Source: Adineta ricciae (lineage: Eukaryota > Rotifera > Eurotatoria > Adinetida > Adinetidae). From it: 64,000 bases of DNA. The stretch covers positions 310,001-374,000 of the forward strand of contig CAJNOJ010000030.1 in NCBI GenBank assembly GCA_905250025.1, in the 5' to 3' direction. This document shows positions 13,378 to 24,900 of the stretch, piece after piece (the first letter of the stretch is position 1; every line of letters begins with the position of its first letter). The position numbers were made by a program, and so were the translations under genes. The notes below the pieces were generated by a model. The model did no database searches. It saw only the letters and a program-made list of their open reading frames with translations, and was not told the DNA's origin.

Positions 13378-14338
13378 ATGGGTAACAAGGGCGCAAAGAA
13401 AGGAAAACCATCATCTGAACTTACAGCCAAGGGTTTGCATAAATTTCTGCTTTCCCAGCATGCTCTTAACAGTGTCATTCTTTAGAAATTGCCATGCTCA
13501 AAGCAAACACCAAGTATAGTGAAAAAGGTTTGAAAGTTCATTTGTATTTTCGTTCTTACGTGCATCATCTCTTATAGAAATTCGTGAATGGCACGCGGTA
13601 TGTGGTCGATGAGGATATGAACTATAGACATTCGTGTTTTCATTAGGGTTTTCTTCGTGATTGTCCTAGTGGCAAATTGGACAAGAAGAAATTTGTCGAG
13701 GTTTACAAACAATTTTACCCTCAAGGAAAAGCTGATTCTTTCTGCAAGTAAGTTACACATCTTCACTATATGTGTTATTAGTCTTCTTTATTTGTAGACA
13801 TGCATTTGCCACATTCGATTCGAATAACGATGGCACAATTGATTTTGATGAATTTATCTTAGCTATTGCAGCTAGTAGCCAAGGAAATCTGGATGATCGT
13901 CTCGAACTTGCATTCGATATGTAAATTAGACGAGATATTTCTCATCTATGAATGTCAAATCGGATATCTCTTATAGGTATGACATATCTGGTGACGGACA
14001 GATTGATCAAAAAGAATTGACTACATTGATCTCAGCTATGGTGATTGATTAGTTTTTGAAAAAGTACATGTGTAGAACGAGATTCTTGTTTCAGTATGAT
14101 CTTGTTGGTGAAACTGATCGTAAAGGCGACAAAGATCCGAAGAAACGGGCTGGTGATATCATTGCAAAACTCGATGTTGGCGGTGACAAGAAATTAAGCA
14201 AACAAGAATTTATTGCTGGGTGAGGAGAGACGTTGTTAATGAAATTTCATTGCAATGTTTTGATTGTTTTTTTCTTCTCGTCTTTTTAGATGCAAAAACG
14301 ATCCAGTCGTTCGTCAACTTCTCGCTCCAAATGCTTAG
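13378..14338 (+). CDS. neuronal calcium sensor (neurocalcin/frequenin-type) EF-hand protein
   Basis: Eight exons: 13378-13432, 13486-13527, 13578-13597, 13647-13747, 13798-13920, 13977-14040, 14095-14219 and 14290-14338. They encode 192 residues, the usual length of the family. It begins MGNKGAKK, a likely N-myristoylation site. EIREWHAGFLRDCPSGKL matches the degenerate first EF hand with the NCS-specific Cys-Pro. EF2 (DSNNDGTIDFDEF) and EF3 (DISGDGQIDQKEL) are canonical. EF4 (DVGGDKKLSKQEF) has Gly at loop position 3 and Lys at position 6, where Gly is usual, so its calcium binding may be weak. These proteins are calcium-myristoyl switches acting on membranes in neurons. The subfamily (frequenin, neurocalcin or KChIP-like) cannot be fixed by eye. 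Confidence 0.9.
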
Positions 14339-16829
14339 AATCTTCATAGACAACTGATTAATCGAACATTTCTTTTATTATCATTTTGACATTTTTCATA
14401 ATAAAAAATACGCTAATGTATTAAAAGAATCTCTCAAAGATTAGTAATGAAAGGATTGATAAACTATGTTGATGAAGCGAGATAAGCAAACGATGTGGAC
14501 ATTGCTCTCATATCTGATGAGAAATAGGAAAATATTTTATTTTTTTTTCTCCTTAACAATTATCTTCTATGGAAATCATGATTGAATAGTACTTCGAAAT
14601 GGATATACCCCAAACTACGGGAACAAACATTGCGATTCGATTAGCTTGTAAATGTATTACTACTTCTCGTTCGATCACTTAACTAAAGCCAAGATGAAAT
14701 TAAATTTGTAATTATATGATTGGTTAGATTATTGACGTTCATTGCCTTTTATTTTTCTATTTTTGTCCGGTTTTTTTTTTCTTATTAGATCATATCGTAA
14801 TTCGATAGTAGGTCTGTTCGAAGTTCATCGACAGATAAAATGCGCACATACAGAACAAAGAAAGAGAAAAGGAGAGAAAATTCAGAATGTTTCACTTATA
14901 TATTAGCGATTTTGTTTGATCAATGAAGAAAAAATTCGAACTGTTGAGAATTTGAAACTTCGCTCGAAATCTAGTCAGTCAAAATTATTTGATTAACATA
15001 GTTTATAATCGAATAAATATATCAATCTTAATAAACAACAATTTAGTTGAGTATATCCTTCTTTACCTTCAAGTATCATCACCAATACAGACAATCAATT
15101 AGAATGCATACGCCCTAACGAAGAAAGATTCTTCTTTCGAATAGAAGAAGAATCGATCTTCATCTAGCCACTTTTTCTTATACACGCGTCAATTGATATT
15201 CCGAAAGATAAAAATTCTACTTAGTCTAGTCTAATGTCTTGATTCTCCTTTTTTTTTATCTGATATAGTACTGATGATTTGTCATTGATTGGATTATATA
15301 TCTCGTCTAGAATCAAAACAAACAAAAAAATGTCTCCAGTAAAATCTCGAATAGAATATTCGAAATGAATTCGCTGCAAAGAGGATTCAATGATGTTTTC
15401 CGATTATCGAAGAACTATCGTCAACGACTTGAGATCAGTATGTGATATATTCACCTTTTGTTCTGTCTAGTGTGTAAAAGAATTTCCAATGTATTATGAT
15501 AATCAATTGAACATGAAAGAAAAATTCATCGTTACGACTAGAGACATTGTCATCTTGAATAATTATCAATATTATTGTCATAATGCGATAATTAAGGGCT
15601 GTCAAATCTATGGATGAGAAAGTGAGACCTTGTCTTCGTCCTACATTCTGTGACAGACAGATGAGTCTGTTAGGATTTGTAATAAGACTGGGAGGAAGAG
15701 TGGAGGTTAGAATCATTGTCCTTCGTCTCGTTTTACACGCATCAGAGCACAAGACAATACCGATCTTTTCCTCATTATTTCATTCATAATTAATATCGTC
15801 TCATGTTCAACACTTGAATTTTTCCACTTAGACATCATACTTTTGTCTTGTATTGTTTTTCTGTCATGAATTCAGCCGACGTATGATGAAATTTCGTCAC
15901 AGATCAAGTATGCGTGTCGATGCAGATCAATAGCAGGGTGTGATGATCTATTCTTGTTCAAGGTTCGACTTAGCCGGATAATGGGAAGACTCAGCTAGTC
16001 TTATCATCCTCTGATCTTTCAAATCAGTGTCTTAATTGAGAATATCCATATGTAAATAAATATATGTTGACACTCAATAACAATCCCCCACGAGGAAAAC
16101 ACCTCGAGAGAGGTCATCGACGAGAAAGATCAGCTTTTCCTGTTGCCTACAGGAGATCGATAATGATATAAAACTAAGCTTTACAAGTCATCATCTTTAA
16201 GGATAAGAAAAAGCGGGAGTAAATGAAGTTGGTCTTGACAGACGTACTATTAAGAAATAAAACGGATCGCTTTCCTGCGCTAATTATCCGTATTTCCATA
16301 AAAACAATAGATATTTCTTTCTTTTTAGAAAAGAAAATTATTAGGTGTGTTCAGGAATTTTTTCCTTTTTTCTCTCATAAACGTTGCGAGTGGGTAGATG
16401 AATAACAATAAGACAACTCCATGTCGTTGAATAGAATGTGTCCTTGTTTTGATTTGTCTCGGACAGAGATATTCTCCCTTCTTTTTCTGCTTCTCCTTTC
16501 TCGTTTTTTTTTTGATCCGAGATAGGAAAATAAGAATAATCAAAAAGAAAGACGAGACAAACATTGTCGATACAAATGACTCAAGTTAAGGCGGAATGTT
16601 ATTGCTCCTTCGTCTTCTCTCTTTCCTCTTAGGTTTTTTAAAAGCAGAGTTCTTCTTCACGATTTACTTATTTATATCATCGTTTAGTTTTTCTTCGCTC
16701 AGATATATATTCATCTTCATTGATTCTACGACATTCATTCTAGGTTCTATTGACACGACATATTTAGTTTGATAGTGATAAACAAAGTACTTTTTCTACA
16801 ATTGGAACTTAATTAAAAGATTATGTTCA
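14339..16829. other. intergenic, no gene seen
   Basis: About 2.5 kb, AT-rich. The longest ORF (15435-15752, minus strand) has no domain and no splice context. A short inverted repeat (cgagg/cctcg, loop of six) sits at 16091-16106. Nothing else could be assigned. Confidence 0.45.
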
Positions 16830-18086
16830 ATGAACGATCAGCAGGAATATCCTCAATTATCAACTACTAATCTAACCATTCGATCCAATGATACCGTCAT
16901 ACCCATACCGACATTATCCTCCACTCTTCCTAGTCAAATCGCATTTGTACTATTTCCTTGTATGGTCTTGACCGGTGTCATTTGTAATACCTTGATATTT
17001 GTTATCATGCGACGTCGACGTATGTCTCATCTTTCAACATGTTACTATATGGGTATCTTGGCTATAGCTGATACGAGTGTCTTACTACTTGGTCTGTCAG
17101 TCATGTGGATTTATTTTGTTAATCGAAAATGGTCGTTACTATTGCAGTCAACCTATGCTTGTAAATTTCTTTCACTTCTATTCTATACTGTTTCGGATAC
17201 AAGCGTTTGGATCGTTTGTATGATGTCGGCTGACCGTTGCATCGCTGTGACACGTCCATTACATGCAAGTTCGATATGCACTGTCCAACGTGCTCGAATA
17301 TCTGTTTGTATACTTGTTTTATGTGTATTGATGATCAACATACATTTCGTATTTACACATTATTTATCATCAGCTAATGAATGTACAATTCATGAGCACT
17401 ATGAATTTTTCATTCATCGAGTCTGGCCATGGATTGATGCTGCAGTTTATTCGGCCGTTCCATTTATATTTCTCCTAACAATCAATTTAGTTATTGTTCA
17501 TAGCTTGTTTCAAGCACGTCGTTCAACATCAAGATTACAAATATATCAATCACAACGAAATCGTAATAAAAATAAACTGTCGACGTCAATGTCAAGAAAA
17601 TTGACAACGATGCTTTTAGCTGTAACTGTTTTCTTTTTATTAACTTCGTTTCCCATGGTTTGTTTACAACTCTATACGAACATCCATCAACAACATAACA
17701 GTTTATTTGCACAATCATATCTCAAACCGCTTTGTGAAACACTACAGTATTCAAATCATTGCGTAAGTTGATGCATTTCGGCACGAGCGAGTTTCGACAT
17801 TTTCGTCTTTTAGATTAATTTTTTTCTCTATGCGATCACGGGTAAAGCATTTCGGCATGAATTAAAACGTCTATTTCATAGTATAGCAATAAAAATGCAT
17901 CTAGCTGAGGAATCTGTTGACATACCCATCGATCGACGTTATCTCGGACGAACGATGCAGCGCCATATGAGCGACATTACGACAAGTCAACGACGAATTT
18001 CAACTGCGACTGTTCAACTTTTACGATGCGGAACATCTCTCGACTTATCGACAAGCAATGGGAACATTAAAAAACGTCATATCTAA
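16830..18086 (+). CDS. rhodopsin-family (peptide-type) GPCR
   Basis: Two exons, 16830-17762 and 17814-18086, separated by a 51-base GT..AG intron; 401 residues. The extracellular N terminus carries N-glycosylation sequons (NLT, NDT). Helix 1 has GVICNTLIFVIM, helix 2 MGILAIADTSVLLL, helix 3 ends SADRCIAVTRPL (DRC in place of DRY), and helix 7 reads NHCINFFLYAITGKAFRHEL. The N-x-x-x-N-F-F-L-Y-x-x-T-G form in helix 7 is typical of invertebrate peptide receptors related to FMRFamide, myosuppressin and sex-peptide receptors. The disulphide Cys before helix 3 (YACKFLSLLF) and a loop-2 Cys (NECTIHEHYE) are present. The ligand is unknown. The tail is Ser/Thr-rich. The intron falls inside helix 7, exactly after NHC. 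Confidence 0.85.
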
Positions 18087-18484
18087 TCAGAGAGAAAATA
18101 AACAAAATCGTTTATGAAATATACGATTAATTATATGTGCTATTCAGACAATCGGATGTCCTTCATCATGCTCTTTGAACCGGTTGTGTCGTTGATTGAG
18201 TTGATTTTCCTGTACATGTCATAATGCATATTTCTTTCTATTTAAGCAAATTGAAAAATAAAAACTGACATTTTTCTGTTGCAAATACGTACATTCTATC
18301 GCTAGTTTTATGACTTAATCGAGAGTCGACTAAGCAATCGTCCTTAACCAAGGACGCCGAGATTTTCTCGTCTGAGAATGATCACTCAGACAGTCTCTTG
18401 CAAACTATTAGCATGTCAAATCTATTCTAAGACTCAACGAGAATATCTAAGGTCATCGAAGATGTGTTCTTTGTCGGTACTCAG

Positions 18485-18494
18485 TATATAAAAG
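18485..18494 (+). promoter_or_regulatory. TATA-box-like element
   Basis: TATATAAAAG followed by GC-containing sequence is a strong TATA match on the + strand. No convincing + strand gene follows; the next coding DNA is on the other strand. It may therefore be chance or mark an unseen short transcript. Confidence 0.25.
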
Positions 18495-18900
18495 GCGCGT
18501 ATGACTTGCTTGATTCTTAATTAATATCATAGAAAATCAGGTTTTTGTCGGTAGGACTAAATAGAAGAGCCGCATGATCTTTAGATTTACAATTTCATGG
18601 GTAAAAATGCAGACGCAAACAAACAAGATTAATATCTTGATCAGAAGGATTATTAAGAATAGAAAACGAAGAAAAATTCTTCATCCATATTTGTTTGATA
18701 GAAGATTCTTCGTTTTTTTTTGCAGCTGTTATCTATCTAAAAATCACACGATAAATTCCATCATTCATTGGTATAAATATGAGATTGACATGTTGTTTGG
18801 ATGGTACTAGTCAAGGACAAAATACAAAACTGAGCTCATTCTTTTTTCCCGTTGTATATTTCAAATCGCGGTAACTAACAAGAAAAATAGAAAGTGTTCG

Positions 18901-21900
18901 TCAAGAGATGAACGTCTTTTTGGTTAATGTCGCACGTTCCTAGAATGACATCGACAGAAAGAGATAAATATATATTGAAGAATTTCGGTAATTACCTTGC
19001 CGTCAGGGTTGATTAATGTTGTGACAATATGTGAACCTGTATGCCATGTTGATACAGACGTAGCAATTAGATCATCATTATTTTTCAGTTCAGATTCAAA
19101 TGCTTTGGCTAAGATCTAAATGGAATCGATTGAAGAGGATCAAAGGATGGATGCCAAGGTTGTGCGGATTACTTTAAGTGAATGATTCGCTTTGAGAGGA
19201 GCATGTTCAGGAAATGTGAAATGTATTTTCTCGCCCGTATTGTTTTCTTGACATATTATCCAATTAGTAAGATCAATATTTTTTGACTGACTGGTGTTAT
19301 CGACAACGATGTAATGTCCTTGCGCATGACATTCAGATATACTAATGGGGCCTTTAGCAGACTTTTGAAATGTTACACGAGATTGAAGTGCTAGAAAAGA
19401 AAGATACAAAACAATGAACTCTACTTGCTTATAGTGTTTCAAAAGTTCCCAGAACTAATTGTTATGATATTCTATTGGAAATCTTCGGCTTTCTAATCTA
19501 CTTTTCGTACGCTCTGTGGGATTAAGTAATATGTGCTGAATTAGTAAGCTTGATTATCATTCTCGCTAAGATACTCTATCTGTTGTTCGGTTACACGACT
19601 CTGAATACATCTAAGTATTTATGAATATGGTGGCTTCCTTTCAGGTGACTAAGCTTACCGACGCTCAATCTCGAAGATTCCTTCTTGATTAACTTTTTCT
19701 CAATGCATTCGACTATTCGGTAGAATTATTACCTGCCGCAAGCGCTACTCGCTGGCAAGTAATGACTCGGAAATCTCTAAATGCAGGTTAATCGAATGCT
19801 ATTTCCGGAAACTTTTCGATCACGCAAGTAGATCAAAAGATAGTTCTATCAATAAACATACGTCCATCTGAGTCTTCTGTAGTTGTTGTAACTGTATTGA
19901 CGTTGTTTAACCAAGTTGATGGTATCTGTTGATTACTCTTTTGAATAGTCAATGACGGCATACTAGTTGGATTCGGAGAACTTGGTTTCGAAAGTAGATT
20001 TGACGAAAGATCAGTTTCTATCGATGGGCATAGTTGTGCATCGTTGGGTGTTGATGTCGATAGACGAAATGTAATTTCATCACAATTAATATTCATCGTA
20101 ATAGGTAATGACACGCCACGTTCACGTTCACAGATCAGAAAAATACTTTCTTCAGGACTTGAACATGTTTTATTTTGTAGTTGTTTGTGTTCCGTCAGCT
20201 CCACTTGTTTCTGTGGCCGAGCTATGGATGAGGGACATGTTTGATAGCTATCTGCTTCAGAAATATCAAATGCGAGTTCGTTTGCTGGCTGGTTGAATGC
20301 ATCGAGTGTGTCTGATCGTAGTGGTATACCTGTAGTTAAAATTTCAGTCGGAATCGAATTCATAGTTTGATCGCGATGAGGTTGGAATGATAGTGGACGT
20401 CGTAGAGAATCAGACACTGGTGCAGCAATCTAAAGAATGAAATAGAAAGAAACAGTGATTGTTATATATATATATGTGTGTGTGTGTGTGTTTAGAAACA
20501 TGATCTAGAACGATAGTCAGCTTCTTCACATGTGCTCTCATCTTTGAACTATTATTTGGTCTGTAATGAGTATGTGTTTATTTAGAAATAATTAATCAAA
20601 ATATGTCTACCACCTCCCATACGAACGCGATGCGCATTCACATGTGTTCGATATAGATCATAAGCTTGATTAATTTCAAATTGCATGGTACACACCCATG
20701 ACGAATGAATAATATGTGATCATCTTTATGAGAGAATTTAAGATAAGTTTTGTATCTTACTCGCGTTCTAACAACTCCTTTGGTTTCATCATCTGCATCG
20801 TAGTCGATTGGTAAATTTGTATCACCCTCATCTGTTGTTGTTCGCCACAAACCAGGATATCCTGGTATAATATAAACATCATCAAGTTGCTGCTTCGCTA
20901 GTGCTGGTGAACTTTCATGGCTCGATGGTGTAGTCACAAGATCATAACGATGATAACGTTCGTCATGAGTACTTATACTACTACTTGTTTCTGTTGTTTT
21001 ATCACTAATACGATGAATATTTGTTAGGTCATGTTCTTCGAATTCTTCATCAACATCTTCGTCAGTACTACTTGTATCTAAATTTTTTAATCGACATGGC
21101 GATGAACGATACAGTCTTCGGTAGAGTATGTCGTCTGATTGCGATGTTAGATTATCCGATGCATCGAGTTCAGTTAAGTCATCGTCTTTGAGTGCCGATC
21201 GATGAGCTACAGGTAGTGGTTGGAGAAAAGGTTTTTCTTCTCTAATGGCATAGTTCGGCATGTCTTCTGATATTGGTATGACTGGTAAACGATCTTGCGA
21301 AGAATCATGCATTTGATGTATTGCATAAGAAACGTAGCGATCTGAACTGGTGATAGGAGATGATGTCGTTGAACTTGTGGATTTCTCCTGTGGATGAAAA
21401 TGTTGATCAAGTGATAAGGGTGAAGCAATACTATGACCGCGTAAAGCATGAATTAATTCGAAAGAATTCGGTTCGGTATTTGTCGGAGATATTCGCCCAA
21501 GATCAACGGTTAGATTCGGTACAACATTTTCATATTCACTATTCGTTGATGCCTAAATAAGATAAACATAATGATTTTGTCCGCAGTGACACACATGAGT
21601 CGACATACCAACTGTTGTAACACATCATTATCAATCTAAATGGAAGCAAACAGCTAGATTAGTTTCACATTCAACATATAATTATCTTACTTCTATAGTT
21701 ATCGGTTCCAAAACAGCTGGATCTTCACTGATGCGATCAGTTATTTCGGGCTGTGATGAAACCTTTTCGATGATGTTATTCATCACTTTTTGAACAATAT
21801 TTTCAGAGCTTTGATGATGATCGACAGCAGGTTTCAGTTCAATCTAACGGAAAGAAAGAAGATTTTAATATAGATAAAAAAAAAATAGAATTTTACCATT

Positions 21901-24900
21901 TCCTTCGTTGCTAAAATATCGGTATTCTCCAGAGTAATTGCACTGGTGGATGACGGAGGAAGTTGGCTGGTGTCTTCCATAGCCAGTTTCTATATTGTAC
22001 GAATTAGAAACGAGATGAAAAGAATGAACATTACGTACTTTGGAAGTTATTGCTGTGGGACTTGCTCGCTCTTCTGAAGCTAAAGTCGGAGATTTTTCAA
22101 AAGGGGCAATCTGTTCGACTTCTTTCAATACAGAAGCTCCAATAGGTACGATCTGGAATTCCGAAGTCTAAATAAAAAATTGTACAGAAATATTAGTTTT
22201 GTTTTCAATAGAATTACTTTGTTGATCACTGGTTGATCGCATGCCAAAGAAAAAGAAGTAGAAGACACCATACTTGCAAGTGTATCGTCAACGCTGACAA
22301 ACGATGGTGTCGCATCGTCTAATCTCTCGTCAGCAATCGAAGTATCCTAAATATACCGATTGAATCATGCTCATACAGAAGAGAGGACATACCGTTAATT
22401 CAATGGATGCATATTCAATTTCAGAGATATCTTCTTGACTTCTCATGTCGATTTTGTCGCCAGGTATAACATTTATTTCTAACGCCTCTAAATCTGTTTG
22501 GATAGCCGGTGTCGTTGAGCTTGATGCATCATTGATTATAAAGGGCACGTCAGTGTCATTTACGGCATAAGGGGCGAAACCAGTGGTAGTCTCTTCCGAC
22601 GCATTAGTACTCGCCGATGGAATAACATTGACTGCTTGCATTTCTTCGATAGGCAAAAGAACCTGAAACTGTGGACTTAATTTAGCAATACTCCCTCGTT
22701 GTTATCTCACCGGTTCTGCAACTGATGGAGTTTTAACATCGTTAGAATTTCGTTGTTCTGTATTTGCTTCAATCTCATTCAATAGAATTGCTCCTTGTGC
22801 GGTTTCAGCTGGCAGTGTATTTGTCGATTCTGTTAAATTTATTGCACTATCATTCAATTGTTCACTGGAGGACGGAGTAGGTGACTTCTACAAAGTTGAT
22901 TGTAAGAGTACTGGCACTAATGACATACAACTTTCATTACCTTCAAATCTTTCGTGAAAATTGATTCGGCGGAAAGAGTCATTGGTAGATTCTCTTGTTT
23001 TTGTGTTGATGAATCGTTCGTTACTGACTTATGATTTTCATGTGTTTGGATAATTTCATTATTTCGAGTAGTATCATACTGGTGAGAGTGATCTGTTTCT
23101 TGATCGTTCATTTCCACTGGAGTCTTCATTTGCATGCTTGTTACGACATTCTGGATAGCTTCCATATACGACGTAATCGGTGTCGAAATGGTTTGACGAA
23201 GAGCAGTCAAAATAGATTGCTCAATACTTTCAGAATCAATTTCTGGTGGATTCTATTATAAGAAAATAACGCAAAGAAAGCAGATATGCACAAAGATCTT
23301 AATAAGTGTTAACGTACTTCTACGAATTGTGTATGATCACCTAAATATCCATGATAGACATCACTACTTATGTAGCGATTACTGATCAGGTCTGACAATC
23401 GATCGATGGGACTGACAATTGTTGGCAACGACCGTGGTATTGTGATCGCTTCATCTTCTATGATATTACCTGGTGATATGATAATTTCATTTTGATTTGC
23501 TTCATTCTCTGGCACTACTTGAACATCAATTTCTATATTGACAGGACGCTCTTCAGCAGATGAAGCATCCTGTTGAAATAACTCAATTGTGGCGACGAGT
23601 TGAGGATTTAGAGCATCGTTCGTGATATCTAGTGGTTCATTTTGACCAATTTGAAAGTCGCCTGAGTCCAGTGAGGTTGTTCGTCGATCAGCAAGTTCTG
23701 AAGAACTTGATGATGCTTCGATCGAACTGATCGATTTGATTTGTCGCACACGAAATTTAGTTCGGGCCTTTAGTGGAGCAAGTTGAAGCTTAGCCGTACT
23801 GACTTCTGGAATATGCGGTGCATCAGGAATGGTTTCTGCAAGCGGTGGCTGGCTCAATAGATGTTCTTGAACAACACCTTGGATGGCGGAAACAAGTACT
23901 TCAGCAGAAATGGATGAACCATGTTTATCGGATTCATACATGTGCTCCTGTTCGATCAGATTCATTGATGGCTCAGAGGGCACGCCTTCTTCCATTCCAT
24001 GGTGATTATCATCATCTGGGACGTCTATCACTGTTTCTTCCTGAGTTTTTTTCATTTGATTTTCACTTATCGAACTCATCTTATTAGTCGTGGTACTTTC
24101 GATTACTAACGGTATTTGCTGTTGTCGTTCAGTTGTCAATGCCATCGTCGCAGTTTGCTTAGTATCATTTGACAATGTCAGAGTTCTGTCTTCGTCCATC
24201 GGTTCAGTTTCCACTTCTTCTTTGATCTGTTCAATCGAAGGTGGTTTCGAAATGTCCGTTGGTGGAGTCATTTCTTTATCCAGATCTATAATAGCAGTGA
24301 TAATCTTACTGTAAGAATCACCACGAATCATGTCCTTTCTTTTCGCTCGTTGTATACATGGTTTCTTAACGAGTCCGGGCAGTTTTTGCGTTTCAACATG
24401 TTTCGGTGGTATCGTTGGTGAATTATCCGAAGAAACTTCATGATCCACCACATTTTTGTTTGAACTCATACTACTCAACGTAGAATGTATGGGTGACACG
24501 CTTGCGAGAATGTCTGAAATATCATTAATTAATGTGTCATATTTCGTAATAGTATTTTCAAGCATTTCAATAGGCCTAGCGGCAACGACAGATAGATCAA
24601 CTGATGGCGAACGTTCTCGTTCGGGTTTTGTTTCTGTAGGCATTATTGCTGACTCCAATGTAGACGTCATAATCGGTGTTAGATGAGTACCTTTCTCGGT
24701 AAGCATTAAAGATGTGTTCGATTTTTCAACCTTTTCTAGATTAACATCGTCTTGATCGGTGTCATTGACTAATGATGAGTGTCGGGATGCAGAAGGTTTT
24801 GGTGACGACGATAGTGATGGAATACGATCAGTAGGTGGTGTCATCCTAGCAGTATTTTCATACGGCGACTCAGAACGATCAGTAACCAGATATGCAGATG

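Noticed and set aside
16091-16106. Short inverted repeat as a terminator or structured RNA
   Set aside because: Five-base stem only; expected by chance in this much sequence.
20638-20760. Possible extra exon of the giant IF gene (reading MQFEINQAYDLYRTHVNAHR)
   Set aside because: No acceptor AG in front in either copy, and copy B has a stop in the same frame; the flanking exons join in frame without it.
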